The notes: generated by a model not told the origin, from the letters alone. Counted from the stretch's first letter, positions 1 to 11,591 are shown. The stretch is DNA of 64,000 bases from Eudasyphora cyanicolor (GCA_963930755.1 OZ005735.1:182233132-182297131); one strand, 5' to 3'. Numbers and translations: made by a program.

Positions 1-83
1 ATCTGATATATCCACTAAGACAAAACATGGCCATTTGTCGTTATACACATTTTGAAAAAAAAAGTTTTTTAACAAATAATAAA

Positions 84-703
84 AACAAGAAAATGTCAGT
101 CGGGTAAACCGACTAGGGTATACCCTTACTTTGTGAATAAGCTAATATATAACATTACACAAATTAATCTGTCAATAAAATAATATACGCCCATGTGATG
201 GCAATCGCATTTCGCCTAAAATTGGCGATTGTGATTGCAAGTCGCAAAATGCATGTTCTGAATTCTTTTTTACCACAACAATTTGGATTTATTAAAATCA
301 AATTATTATTAAAGTGATAAATAACTACATCCATGTGTGCATTTTATTGAAATTTAATTTCGAAAACCATTAAAATTGAAGGGGAAATTTTTGCGTTTTG
401 CGATTCGATATCACGCGATTGTTAACCCGTTGTGTAGGAGGTACCAGAAGGAGTGGATCAATATGGCCCATCTTCGAACTTATCCGGAGATAGAAAAAAT
501 ATCGTATACAAAATTTGAAGTCAATCGGTTACTCCTTTCGACAGACAGACGGACGGACATTTCTCATTCGACTTTAAATGACCCAAAACGAAAATCCGCC
601 GAACATACTTAGGGTCTTAGATCACTCCATCGATGTATTACACTTTTGGCCCGTAGCAAATGATACACATATACCCTCGCATCACTAAAGTGAGGATATA
701 AAT
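84..703 (-). mobile_element. DINE-1-like element, family A
   Basis: Reverse-oriented short element. Its 3' end begins with AACAAGAAAATGTCAG followed by the hairpin GTCGGGTAAACCGAC. Its 5' end is marked by a complement of TATACCCTC-type sequence near 690-703. Between them lie the family's conserved CAATCGGTTACTCCTTTCGA block (about 520-540) and the GACAGACAGACGGACGGAC tract. The same pieces recur at 29.5-31.9, 36.9-37.6, 44.2-44.6 and 49.2/51.9 kb. Build and order match non-autonomous Helitrons of the DINE-1 type as known from Drosophila; family assignment is inference. No coding capacity. Confidence 0.6.
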
Positions 704-1231
704 TTCCGATACGATATATGCACTATTTCATTTTCATTTAAATTTTTTTTTTTAATTCTTAGAAAAATGTATACTCGTATGTCGTACTTTGGAGTTATAG
801 AAAAAAATGGTTTACAACTATGCAAAATTTCAGTCCGGTACACCGACTAAGGTACAGCCTCACTTTGTGACTAAAGCTGAGTATAGACGATTGCCAGATC
901 GGCAAACGTTATCAACCCTGTTAAAGTGCTGCAAATATACGGCTAATGTCAGATTGTTAGGCAAAGGTGAATTGACAGTTCAGACGATTGCAAGAAAACA
1001 TTACAATTTCATATATTTACAATATATTTTGTAAATATTTATATGCAGGATTGCTAATAAAAATACATTATAGACAGTGTTACAAATAAAATTATTTTCT
1101 GGCAATGGCGCCGTTGTCACATGCATAAACTTCGCACATATAACAATCAGCAAATTATCTCGCAATGACTTTTCTGCTAACGTTGCAAATCAAAAATTGT
1201 ATGTTCACACGGTTGTAAATTCACAGGGTTG
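704..1231. other. No gene; DINE-like debris
   Basis: No gene is supported. A decayed hairpin GTCCGGTACACCGAC (about 833-850) followed by a TCACTTTGTGA stretch resembles the 3' end of the family A element that starts this window. The remainder (870-1231) shows only short CGATTGCCAGATCGG-like inverted motifs related to the foldback repeat that follows. Confidence 0.5.
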
Positions 1232-1455
1232 CATTTTTCCGCCATTTTTCTGGCGATATTGTCCGATCTGCAAATCGTCTGTACTTACCTTAAGGTAAGG
1301 TAAGTACAGACTTACCTTAAGGTAACAAACTTACCTTAAGGTAAGTACAGACTTAAGGTAACAGACTTACCTTAAGGTAAGTACAGACTTACCTTAAGGT
1401 AAGTACAGCCGATTTGCAGATCGGACAACATTGCCAGAAAAATGGCGGAAAAATG
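1232..1455. repeat. Palindromic foldback repeat
   Basis: Two inverted arms of about 65 bp (1232-1296 and 1391-1455) differ at only about three positions. They start with CATTTTTCCGCCATTTTTCT and contain CCGATCTGCAAATCG. The centre is built from repeated copies of the palindrome ACTTACCTTAAGGTAAGT separated by ACAG, so every sub-unit is itself self-complementary. The whole can fold into one long hairpin or into several small ones. It has no coding capacity. A MITE or foldback element is likely, but no target duplication was recognised. Confidence 0.75.
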
Positions 1456-1680
1456 TAATATGATAAACCGGGTGGGAGATGCCAGAACCATGATTCAATT
1501 GTACAAGGTTGTGTTACTAGCACAACAACAAAAAATCTACAACAACCACAAGGAGTTTTGTTGTTGGATTCGTAGTTGAAATGTCAATGCCAGTTTATTT
1601 TGAAATATAAAAAATATGTTGAAATGTCATATAATTTGTTTACAAATAAACAAAACAATTTAAATTACATACATATATAC

Positions 1681-3576
1681 TTTTTATACCCTACACCACA
1701 CTGTGGTACAGGGTATTATAAGTTTGTTTCACGGCAGATGTTTGTAATACCTGAAAATAACACAGCTAGACCCACCTTAAAGTATACCGATCGACTCAGA
1801 ATCACTAGCTGAGTCGATTTAACGATGTCTGTCCGTCCGTCTGTCCATGTAAAGTTGTTCGTCGACTACAGGTCGCAATTTCACTCCGATAGTTCTGAAA
1901 TTTTGCAGTTTAGAGTATTTCGCGGCTGTGTTTGGTTGAAATCGGTTCAGATTTAGTTATAGCTCCCATATATATCTTTCGTCCGATTTGGACCTTTAGT
2001 CCTATAGAAGCTGTATTTTACATCCGATCGTTTTGAAATTTAGAATGGTAGAGTTTCTTCATCCATGAACCAACATTGCCGAATTTGAAGAAAATCGGTT
2101 AAGATATAGCTATAGCTACCATATATATGGTTCGTCCGATTTGGCCATTTAGTCCTATAAAAGCTGTATTTTACATCCAATCGTTTTGAAATTTAGAATG
2201 GTAGAGTTTCTTGATCCATGAACCAACATTGCCGAATTTGAAGAAAATCGGTTAAGATTTAGCTATAGCTCCTATATATATGTTTCGTCCGATTTTGCTC
2301 TTTAGTCCTGTAGAAGCTGTATTTTACATCCAATCATTTTGAAATTTAGAATGGTAGAGTTTCTTGATCCATGAACCAACACTACCGAATTTGAAGAAAA
2401 TCGGTTAAGATTTAGCTATAGCTCCCATATATATGTTTCGTCCGATTTGGCCCTTTAGTCCTGAAGAAGCTGTATTTTACATCCGATCGTTTTGAAATTT
2501 AGAATGGTAGAGTTTCTTGATCCATGAACCAACATTGCCGAATTTGAAGAAAATCGGTTAAGATTTAGCTATAGCTCCCATATATATGTTTCGTCCGATT
2601 TTGCTCTTTAGTCCTGTAGAAGCTGTATTTTACATCCAATCATTTTGAAATTTAGAATGGTAGAGTTTCTTGATCCATGAACCAACACTACCGAATTTGA
2701 AGAAAATCGGTTAAGATTTAGCTATAGCTCCCATATATATGTTTCGTCCGATTTGGCCATTTAGTCCTATAAAAGCTGTATTTTACATCCAATCGTTTTG
2801 AAATTTAGAATGGTAAAGTTTCTTGATCCATGAACCAACATTGCCGAATTTGAAGAAAATCGGTTAAGATTTAGCTATAGCGCCCATATATATGTTTCGT
2901 CCGATTTTGCTCTTTAGTCCTGAAGAAGCTGTATTTTACATCCAATCATTTTGAAATTTAGAATGGTAGAGTTTCTTGATCCATGAACCAACACTACCGA
3001 ATTTGAAGAAAATCGGTTAAGATTTAGCTATAGCTCCCATATATATGTTTCGTCCGATTTGGCCCTTTAGTTCTATAGAAGCTGTATTTTACATCCAATC
3101 GTTTTGAAATTTAGAATGGTAGAGTCTATTGATCCATGAACCAACACTACCGAATTTGAAGAAAATCGGTTAAGCTTTAGCTATAGCTCCCATATATATG
3201 TTTCGTCCGATTTGGCCCTTTAGTCCTATAAAAGCTGTATTTTACATCCAATCGTTTTGAAATTTAGAATTGTAGAGTTTCTTGATCCATGACCCAACAC
3301 TACCGAATTTGAAGAAAATCGGTTAAGATTTAGTTATAGCTCCCATATATATGTTTCGTCCGATTTGGCCCTTTAGATCCAATCGTTTTTATACCCTACA
3401 CCACACTGTGGTACAGGGTATTATTTAAGTATAAAATGTCCCAAAAGTAAATTTATGTAAACAATTTATACATGAATTACAAAATTTATATATCAGAGTT
3501 ATTCAATATTACGAGAGTGGTGTAGGGTATTATATAGTCGGCACCGCCCGACTTTAGCCCTTCCTTACTGGTTTGT
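1681..3576 (+). mobile_element. DINE-1-like element, family B, with internal array
   Basis: The 5' end reads TTTTTATACCCTACACCACA and is followed by a GTCTGTCCGTCCGTCTGTCC tract (1826-1850). A 153-bp tandem array comes next. Near the end lies GTGGTGTAGGGTATTATA, then a hairpin formed by GTCGGC and GCCCGAC (3538-3552) and the terminus TACTGGTTTGT. The 5' motif occurs a second time at 3388-3425, so two copies are fused or nested. Parts recur in reverse at 47.06-47.75, 59.8-60.5 and 60.85-61.86 kb. DINE-1-like Helitron identity is inferred from build. Confidence 0.65.
1978..3369. repeat. 153-bp tandem array
   Basis: The anchor TTCGTCCGAT recurs at 1978, 2131, 2284, 2437, 2590, 2743, 2896, 3049, 3202 and 3355: nine intervals of exactly 153 bp without a single net indel. 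Units carrying TTTTGCTCTTTAG (2284, 2590, 2896) alternate with units carrying TTGGCC, giving a 306-bp higher-order repeat in the middle. The unit contains GAAAATCGGTTAAGATTTAG and a CCCATATATATG tract. Confidence 0.93.
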
Positions 3577-4334
3577 CATATAAGTTCATACAAAATGATG
3601 AAATTGTACAATTCCCCTCAAACGAATGGACTAAATCTTACATTTGTCTACCATCACATTTGTGAAGGAGCGTATATTCTATCCGTTTCAGGACATTTAA
3701 GTCGTTTGAGCTATGTCCGTCCGTAGCGGTTGTGCGTGTGATAGCTCAAAAACGAGGACATCTCACACATATGTACTAAATGGTAACAAAATGCAATTGC
3801 TCAATACCAGCGTAAATAAACAGTCTCAAAGTCCCAAATCGTTTCCCTATAACTTCTGTAACGATTTTGCTTCTCCAGTGACTATATACATATTATCTAT
3901 GGATGAGCAAAATGTGTCCACCTTTTTTAATTTGGTAAATGTATCCACTTTATGTCCGAAGACGGACTGTATTGAATCGCCCTTCTGGTAGCTCCTCCAT
4001 AAATGATAAAATTTATATAATTCCAAGGCAGTTAATTTGGGCTTTGAACCTGTCCGTGTATACTCAATTTTCAATAATGTAGAAGTGGACGCATACAAAC
4101 TGCATTTATCATGAGGAGGAAAACTCGAATCTATCGTTTTATTGAAGTTAATCGTTTTATTCTGCACATTAATTAAGAACGATAATTTTGCGGTGCGCAT
4201 TTGATATTAAAATATACTTTAAACCACTTTTATCACGCCACTAGTCACAAAATCAGAGAGGCAGAGAGCTCTTTCCGCCTGCCTCTCTCTCCAACAAACT
4301 TTGACACTTGCTTGGAAAAAATTGTCTTGTGTGA
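3577..4334. other. No gene recognised
   Basis: No exon, RNA gene or recognised mobile element. Open frames here (for example 3713-3991 and 3847-4200 on opposite strands) overlap each other, lack family resemblance and look like chance frames. Confidence 0.5.
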
Positions 4335-4790
4335 ATCTGGACTAACCGACTGACTTCAAATTTGCTATGTGGACAATTTTTTTCTGTAGAAGCTTGGCCA
4401 TATATTGGTTTATTTAATAACTTCTGTACCACTTATCGCAATGTTCTGCAATTCCACACATAATCTTAGTTTATTAGTCGCTATCACCTTGAGGAAAATG
4501 GGCGAAGTTGCCACGCTCCTTTTGGTACGTCGCATGCACAAACAGTTAACGGCTTATAACAAATAGTTGGAATTTTGTGCAGGGTAATGCTTTTATAGTA
4601 CCTACAGTCCCATGAAAAATGTGCGTTATTGCCACGCCCTTTTGGTAAGGGATTATAACTTTGATTCCAGTGCTTGCAAATACTTGAAATTTGGTGCAGT
4701 GTAATGTTTTTATAGTACCTACAGTCCAATGGTACTTCCCTATCTCCCACTCGAAATGGCCAAAATAAAAAAACATTAAAAAATATATAT
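4335..4790 (+). mobile_element. DINE-1-like family A fragment
   Basis: Internal part of a family A element. It holds two copies of a unit with GCCACGC, CCTTTTGGTA, TTATAAC and TTTATAGTACCTACAGTCC. The same unit forms the array at 29.64-30.24 kb. Both element ends are missing. Confidence 0.6.
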
Positions 4791-5007
4791 TTTTTTGCAT
4801 TTCTCGCACTTATACAAAATGGGTCATAACGTAGATTTATCCATATATTTTTTCACTTTGGCATTGTTTCCTTCGTTAGCATGCTGGCTTCTAAAAAATA
4901 TTTTTTCAGATTTTTTTCTGTGAGAAATCGGTTTCAACATTTGTAGCTATCATAATTTTCTTCAATTTAACGCTAACGGATTTATATGTACTTATAACAC
5001 GGTCCAA

Positions 5008-5908
5008 CCCAGCAAAATTCCCCACTGACAAATAACCTGACGGGTAAAATAATTTGGCCTTCCTTCGAATTATTTTTACATGTACATGTCATTGGAGGAA
5101 AGTGCTTCCACACAAGCATACAAGCAGCTGAAAAATAACCACTTACCCCTACGCTTACAATTATTCAAAAAGTAAGCGCGGACAAAAGAAATAATTGTAC
5201 GAGTGGGTTGTGTGGTAGTGGATATTTCCTAGTTGCTATTGTTTGTTCACCACTATTAGTAGTGGAATGTGGTGAGAAAGTAGAAGAGCGTAACATTGGG
5301 TAGAGCGTATTATTGGGAGAGAGTAGTTATCGATTGTTGTCGTCATATGACGAAAAATTTCATTTGCCGGGAGGTGGGATTGAATTCGAGACCTCATGGT
5401 TTCGTAGTTTAGCATCACAACCACTGGCCTACCTTGCGATTCATAGACAAATGGCTTAATAACCAAGTACAAAAATATAACCCAATATAATATAACCCAA
5501 ATAAAAATATAAATGTCGTTGCCAGATGCTTTACCAGGCAATGATATCTCATTATCGCCAGCATTACTTTCGGTAAATAAATAACGACTGACTAAATAAT
5601 GATAGAAATATGTTATTATTAGTAACCTAATTTAGAGAATCTAATTTGAATTTATAAACTTTTCTTTAACTGATTTAACTGAATACAAACTACAACGTAT
5701 ATACGCAAATCATTTAAGAAAAAATCATTTAAAGAAAAGTTTATAGTTTAAAATAAGATTTTCTAACTAAGATTACTAGCAATAACTTATTTTTGTCATT
5801 ATTTTGTTAGTCGTTATTTATTTGCCGAAAGTAATGCTGGCGATAAAGAGATATCATTACCTGGTAATGCGAGTGGTAATGACATGTACTTACCAAGATT
5901 TTGCTGGG
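5008..5908. mobile_element. CCCAGC-TIR DNA element, copy 1
   Basis: The ends are CCCAGCAAAATT at 5008 and its complement ATTTTGCTGGG at 5908. The inner parts are a long imperfect inverted repeat: 5538-5660 pairs with 5750-5870 (shared CAGCATTACTTTCGG, AATAAATAACGACT). AA flanks both sides, as in the copy at 33681-34249. No transposase is present. The left arm is lengthened by a SINE-like insertion. The superfamily is not recognised. Confidence 0.75.
5190..5440 (-). mobile_element. Probable tRNA-derived SINE
   Basis: On the minus strand, starting near 5440, the sequence shows a pol III A-box-like TAGGCCAGTGG. About 45 bases later comes a B-box-like TCTCGAATTCAATCC, in tRNA order and spacing. 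It sits in the left arm of the surrounding inverted-repeat element, and the right arm lacks it, so it is a later insertion. The 3' end and target duplication were not settled; a decayed tRNA pseudogene is the alternative. Confidence 0.5.
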
Positions 5909-5964
5909 AAGTACTAAAGGTACCTTCCATGAAAATTGGAATTAAAAAAAGTCGTTTTCTTAAA

Positions 5965-6852
5965 AAACCTTTTCTATACGAAAAGGTCATCGTTGATGAC
6001 TTTTCTATAAGAAAAGGTCATCGTTGATGGCTTTTCTATACGAAAGGTCGTCGTTGATGACTTTTCTATACGAAAAGGTCATCGTTGATGGCTTTTCTAT
6101 ACGAAAGGTCGTCGTTGATGACTTTTCTATACGAAAAATTCATCGTTGATGTCGTTTTCTTAAAAACCTTTTCTATACGAAATGGTCATCGTTGATGACT
6201 TTTCCTTATGAAAAGGTCATCGTTGATGACTTTGCTATACGAAAAGGTCATCGTTTGATGACTTTTCTATACGAAAAGGTCATCGTTGATAACTTTTCTA
6301 TACGAAAGGTCGTCGTTGATGACTTTTCTATACGAAAGGTCGTCGTTGATGACTTTTCTATACGAAAGGTCGTCGTTGATGACTTTTCTATACGAAAAGG
6401 TCATCGTTGATGACTTTTCTATGCGAAAGGTCGTCGTTGATGACTTTTCCATACGAAAAGGTCATCGTTGATGACTTCTATACGAAAAGGTAATCGTTGA
6501 TGACTTTTCTATACGAAAAGGTCATCGTTGATGACTTTTCTATACGAAAAGGTCATCGTTGATGACTTTTCTATACGAAAAGGTCATCGTTGATGACTTT
6601 TCTATACGAAAAGGTCATCGTTGATGACTTTTCTATACGAAAAGGTCATCTTTGATGACCTTTCTATACGAAAAGGTCATCGTTGATGACTTTTCTATAC
6701 GAAAAGGTCATCTTTGATGACCTTTCTATACGAAAAGGTCATCGTTGATGACTTTTCTATATGAAAAGGTCATAGTTGATGACTTTTTTATACGAAAAGG
6801 TCATCGTTGATGACTTTTCTATACATAAATGTCATCGTTGATGACTTTTCTA
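5965..6852. repeat. 31-bp minisatellite
   Basis: Nearly 900 bp of tandem CTTTTCTATACGAAAAGGTC plus ATCGTTGATGA units (31 bp; a 30-bp variant has GAAAGGTCGTCG). Roughly 28 units. Low indel rate creates open frames on both strands (6192-6471) that are repeat artefacts, not genes. Confidence 0.95.
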
Positions 6853-8187
6853 ACAGCTGAGCTGCCAAAAACAGTGTTGCCAAAAATTACCCATTATTTT
6901 CGAGGTTTCGGTGCAGAAAATAACCTTAAAAGGCGGGGAATCCTTAAGTTACAGGATTTTTTCCGGCTTATAGAAAAAAGTTAATTTTTCCAATAATATA
7001 CTACAGCACCGATTTTTTCTTAAGAATTGCCGATGGATTTTTCAATGTTCAATGTTTTCAATTATGTATGCCCTTGGCAGGTGAAACTTTTTATCATTAT
7101 CTTATCATCTCCGCTCAAATCTTGGTTTGTAACCAAATTTGCTGAAACAACAGTTTTTGTGTGCTAAAATAGCAGAGAAATGAGTTAGCCTAAATAACAC
7201 ACATACGTTTTGCTAAAATAACAAGACTGCTTTCCCTTTTTCAGCAGATAAAAACTGGTGAAACAACAAATTGTTTTGCTTTTGATACTAACATATTTCT
7301 TTGAGTGTAGACAAATTTGGGAAGAATCATGAAGAAATTCCCCTAAAAAAGGGTTTTTGCTACGCCAATGGGATTTCTCATCCGAACATTTTAAACACAT
7401 TGCTGTTATAGCAGATATTTTGCTATAATAACAGATAAATGTACGCAAAAAAATAGTTAAACTTTAGCAACCGCATATTTAGTTATATATTTTTTTAGTG
7501 TACTTAGTTGAACTGATATACATTTTGTGCACCTGTCTTTTCAATATATTACAATGCGACAATGTGAGTATTTTTCTTGCAGCGACTTCATTGTTGAAAC
7601 TTAGAAATCGAAATGACGATTGAATTTGTGCACCATTCATTCGTCCGATTTAAACATTTTTAACAAAACTCGTTATTACAAAAAAAAAAAACAGAAATAC
7701 ACACAAACTACAAAACGTCTTATGAATGCGACTATTTACTCACGCATACTTTATTGGTGGATTATGGTGACTTTGAACGGATAGACGCTTTGAACATTGG
7801 AGTTATGGTAATTTGTGACCAATGTCAAGTTTAGGGTGTGTGACTCAACCTTTCATACTTACAACACTAAACAACATAACACCATTTTTTCTCACCCAAA
7901 AGCATTAATGAATTTGTCTGACGTATGTATTTCGTTTTGCTAAACAATAAAGTCAATATGCATTTTTTGTTTGCTTTGTATACTCTTAGTATTAATATTA
8001 GGGGTATTCACAATTAAGTTTAAATGGTATAGTAAATTTAAAATAAAAAAAGCAAATAAAAAAAAATATATTTTCCCACCACTTGTTTACTACTACACCC
8101 AAAAAAATGCTATTAATAGAAAACGCGTGGTCTGCTGAATTGTTTGTAGAATTTTGTCTTTTATTACAGCGACATTTTGCTGCAATA
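6853..8187. other. No gene recognised
   Basis: AT-rich, no gene. At 7140-7450 short TGCTAAAATAGCAG and TGCTATAATAACAG motifs recur in both orientations. A decayed inverted-repeat element is possible but its limits could not be set. Confidence 0.4.
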
Positions 8188-9088
8188 GGTTTTCCAACAT
8201 GAGGTGTTATTTTGGTATTCAAAGAAAAATGTCATTTTTTGAGATAAATGATCGGATGTTTATTTCATAATAAAGAGGAAGGTATGCCGTTAATAATGAA
8301 AAACAACATCAGACAAATGGCCACAACGACCACGCTTACAGGACCATGTCCTTTTCAAGAAATTTTCCATAACCAAATCGCAAAGTGGCTGCCCTATGTC
8401 ATCGATAGCCTCAGGAATTCTATCTTTGAGGTCTTGAATCGACGCTGTGCTGTTGGCGTAGACCTTATCTTTCACGTGGCCCCAAAGGAAGAAGTCGCAA
8501 GGTGTTAAATCACAAGATCTCGGTGCCCAATTGTGATCACCTCTTCGAGAGATAACACGGTCCGGAAACTTTTCCCGTAACAGAGCAATGGTTTCGTTGT
8601 TTGTGTGGCACGTAGCGCCGTCTTGTTGAAGGTAAACGTTGTCCAGATCAATACCATCCAACTCTGACCATAAAAAATCATTAATCATCTCTCGATAACG
8701 CAATCCATTCAGCGTAACTGTTGATCCAACCTCATTTTCGAAAAAGTAAGGGTCAATGACCCCGCCGGACCATAAACCGCATCAAACAGTCACACGTTGA
8801 GGATGGAGAGGCTTCTCAACAATAACTCTTGGGTTTTACGAGCCCCAGATGCGACAATTTTGCTTGTTGACTTAGCTACCGAGGTGGAAATAGGCCTCAT
8901 CAGTCAAGATGAATTTTCGATGATTTTCGAATTTTAATAATTTCAATGCGTTGTTGAATCGTGTATCGTTCCATTTTTAGTAATGGCGCAGTTTCTACTT
9001 GTCAAATGTCAAAGAATAAAAGCTTTAAAACTGACAGCTACCGAAATACCGGGTGATTCAAAAGAACATCTCTTGTTGGAAAACCCTG
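8188..9088 (-). mobile_element. mariner-like element (DD41D type), deleted copy
   Basis: TA-flanked element with ends GGTTTTCCAACATGAGGTG and (right, complement) CAGGGTTTTCCAACAAGAG-like sequence. It carries the 3' two thirds of a transposase in reverse. The segment for the N-terminal DNA-binding domain is missing; the junction is AATTTTCGATGATTTTCGAA (8923-8942). The copy at 56409 has the same junction, so this is an amplified deletion derivative. Confidence 0.85.
8290..8996 (-). pseudogene. Broken mariner-like transposase
   Basis: The longest intact piece (8290-8703, 137 codons) starts MRYREMINDFLW. It contains the second catalytic Asp in QQDGATCHT and the third in LTPCDFFLWGHVKD, and ends GRCGHLSDVVFHY. 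There are 41 residues between these two Asp, i.e. DD41D, the spacing I recall for rosa-type mariners. Upstream, the first Asp block (LTDEAYF-like, 8885-8910) and WCGLWSG-like region (8760-8800) are present but frameshifted. The helix-turn-helix region is deleted. Not functional. Confidence 0.8.
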
Positions 9089-9770
9089 TATTTGCAGTTT
9101 CTATAGAAACACACACCGCTGAAAAGTTATTAGTTTGTTAAAAATTTCCATAGGGGATATGTTTTTGTCGTCTGTCTGGCTGCATCGCCCAAAAATATCG
9201 AAAGAATTGAAGGATTAACTTCAAATTTGGTTTGTTTGTTTCTTTAATAACATCTATACTACCTATCGAAATCTTGTGAAATTTCACACATATTATTACT
9301 TTGTTAGTTATCACCTTGTTAAAAATGGTGGAAGTTGGCGCTCTCCTTTTGGTACCTCCCACACGAATAGGCGATTTTGCATCGAATACAGCTTATAACT
9401 TTAATGCAAAATCGCCTTTTTATATTTAAATTTTATTTTTTGTATTTTACCAAATTATCCTCTGAAATATAGCCAAGTTCCACGATAATTAAATATTTTT
9501 GACAGGTTTGTCCCAGAATTTTTTAAAATGCTCAATAGGCAAAAACTTACCTTAAATCACTTTTGAATAGCACACAAAAGTTGTGTCATGACGCGAACAG
9601 TTCTGTACCAAAAGCAAACAAATCTTAAAAATTTCCTTAAGGTTGCACAAGGACGATCTTTGAAATAAGTTAAAAAATTTTACTTTTTTCGTAGCTTTTC
9701 TTAAAAGAGGTGCTAAAAGATGAAATTGGATTTTGTGATTAATGCTGATGCTGCATTAGGCATTAGAGTA
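9089..9770. other. No gene; family A fragment
   Basis: Positions 9120-9420 match the internal part of family A (ATCACCTTGTTAAAAATGG, CTCCTTTTGGTACCTCCCAC). No gene is seen; 9421-9770 is unassigned AT-rich sequence. Confidence 0.5.
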
Positions 9771-11011
9771 CAATGTTTTCCAACACCAGGTGTTATTTTG
9801 AATCACCCGGTATTTCGGCAGCTGTCACTTTCGAAGCTTTTATTCTTTGACATTTGACAAGTGGAAACTACGCCATTACTAAAATGGAACGATACACGAT
9901 TCAACAACGCATTGAAATTATTAAAATTCACTAAATGGTGAAAAATGGTTTGCAGTCACAGTTCGCAAAACTAAAGCATTTTTGGGTTGTCGTGAAGCAC
10001 CTTGTCGGACCGCAATACAGAAATTGGTGGAAAAATTCGAGCTGTTGGGACAAGTTAGTGATGTGAAGAATAAAACCCGTGCACGTCGCTGAAGAACAAC
10101 TGAGAATATTGCTGCTGTAGCCCAAAGTGTTGAAGATTTTCCTCGTCGTTCTTTGGAATTGGGCAGTCCACAAACGTCATTACACCGTATCTTTGTAAAG
10201 GCTTGGGTCTTAAGGCTTATAAAGTTCAGTTAACACAAGAACTCAAGCCGGCCGATCATCAACAACGTCGTGTCTTTGCTGATTGGGTCCTTGAAATGCA
10301 TGCAAATGATCCGGAATTCCATCGAAAAATCATCTTGACTGATGAGGCCCATTTCCACTTCGGTGGCTACGTCAACAAGCTAAATTGTCGCATCTGGGGC
10401 TCGGAAAACCCAAGAGTTATTGTTGAGAAGCATCTCCATCCTCAACGTGTGACTGTTTGGTGCGGTTTATGGTCCGGCGGGGTCACTGGACCTTACTTTT
10501 TCGAAAATGAGGTTGGATAAACAGTTACGGTAAATATATTGCGCTATCGAGAGATGATTATTGATTTTTATGGTCGGAGTTGGATGGTATTGATCTGGAC
10601 AACGTTTACTTTCAACAAGACGGCGCTACGTGCCACACAAGCAACGAAACCATTTCTCTGTTACGGGAAAAGTTTCCGGACCGTGTTATCTCTCGAAGAG
10701 GTGATCACAATTGGCCACCGATTTGATTTAAAGATAAGTTCTACAGCCCAGCGTCGATTCAAGACTTCAAAGATAGAATTCGTGAGGCTCTCGAGGACAT
10801 AGGGCAGCCACTTTGCGATTTGGTTATGCGAAATTTCGTGAAAAGGATATGGTCCTGTAAGCGTGGTCGTGGTGACCATTTGGCTGATGTTGTTTTTCAT
10901 TTTTAACGGCATACCTTCCTCTTTATTATGAAATAAACATCCGATCATTTATCTCAAAAAATGGCATTTTTCTTTGAATACCAAAATAACACCTCTTGTT
11001 GGAAAACCCTT
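9771..11011 (+). mobile_element. mariner-like element (DD41D type), near full length
   Basis: TA-flanked 1.24-kb element with ends CAATGTTTTCCAACACCAGG and (complement) AAGGGTTTTCCAACAAGAGG. It is the only copy of this family in the window that keeps the N-terminal DNA-binding region, so it shows the parental layout from which the copies at 8188, 35069 and 56409 were deleted. Confidence 0.88.
9884..10906 (+). pseudogene. mariner-like transposase, full span with stops
   Basis: The span from ATGGAACGATACACG to the TAA after VVFHF is 1023 bp, the usual ~340-codon mariner length. In order it holds an N-terminal region with helix-turn-helix character (about codons 1-110), YKVQLTQELK and HQQRRVFADW linkers, the first Asp in ILTDEAHFHF, VTVWCGLWSGGV, the second Asp in QQDGATCHT and the decayed third-Asp region. 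Early stops (near 9932 and 10091) and later frameshifts (10518, 10570-10720) inactivate it. The DD41D class resembles rosa elements described from tephritid flies; that assignment is from memory and should be searched. Confidence 0.82.
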
Positions 11012-11591
11012 TACACTGTAAATACGTTTTTCTGCAACGTTGAATTTAAACATTTTAAGGTAAGTAAGAAAAACATGATATTATTTGGTCCATGGCGGCG
11101 AAACAAAATTATTTTTTATTTAGTCAAAAGCAGAGATTTAAACCTTTCTTCCGGCACCAACGTCGCTAAAATCTGTAGACTATTTAAAAAGTTTTGTACT
11201 TTTTTAACATAACACATCTACTCCATAATTTTCACAAAATGTATATTTACACTTTTCCCCTTAAAAAAATTAACAAAAATCTGATTTTTTTTTTAAATAA
11301 AATAAATTTGAAATCAAGTAGTCATAACTTTTGTGCTACCCAATGGGTTCAGCCGATCGAGAGCAATTACAAATTCCGTAAAACATAAAAACTAATTTGA
11401 ATATTATATGAATACTCGTATAATTTTCAATTTATTGGTATACTGTGGAACGCGACCAATGGTGGTTTGCATGGCAGATAATTTGCTGTAATAACAGACT
11501 ATACAAACAGTGCTGGTAGCTCAGAGCAAACTGGACACTTAAAAAAAGTGATATGTGTGTATATTCTGTTTGGAAATTCTTTAAAAAATAA
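11012..11591. other. No gene recognised
   Basis: AT-rich. At 11320-11380 the string GGGTTCAGCCGATCGAGAGC-like resembles a dispersed repeat seen at 13240-13280. No coding exon is supported. Confidence 0.4.

Noticed and set aside
6192..6471. Repetitive frames on both strands
   Set aside because: Artefacts of a 30/31-bp minisatellite with few stops.
5965..6852. CRISPR-like array
   Set aside because: Units are contiguous without unique spacers, and the host is eukaryotic.
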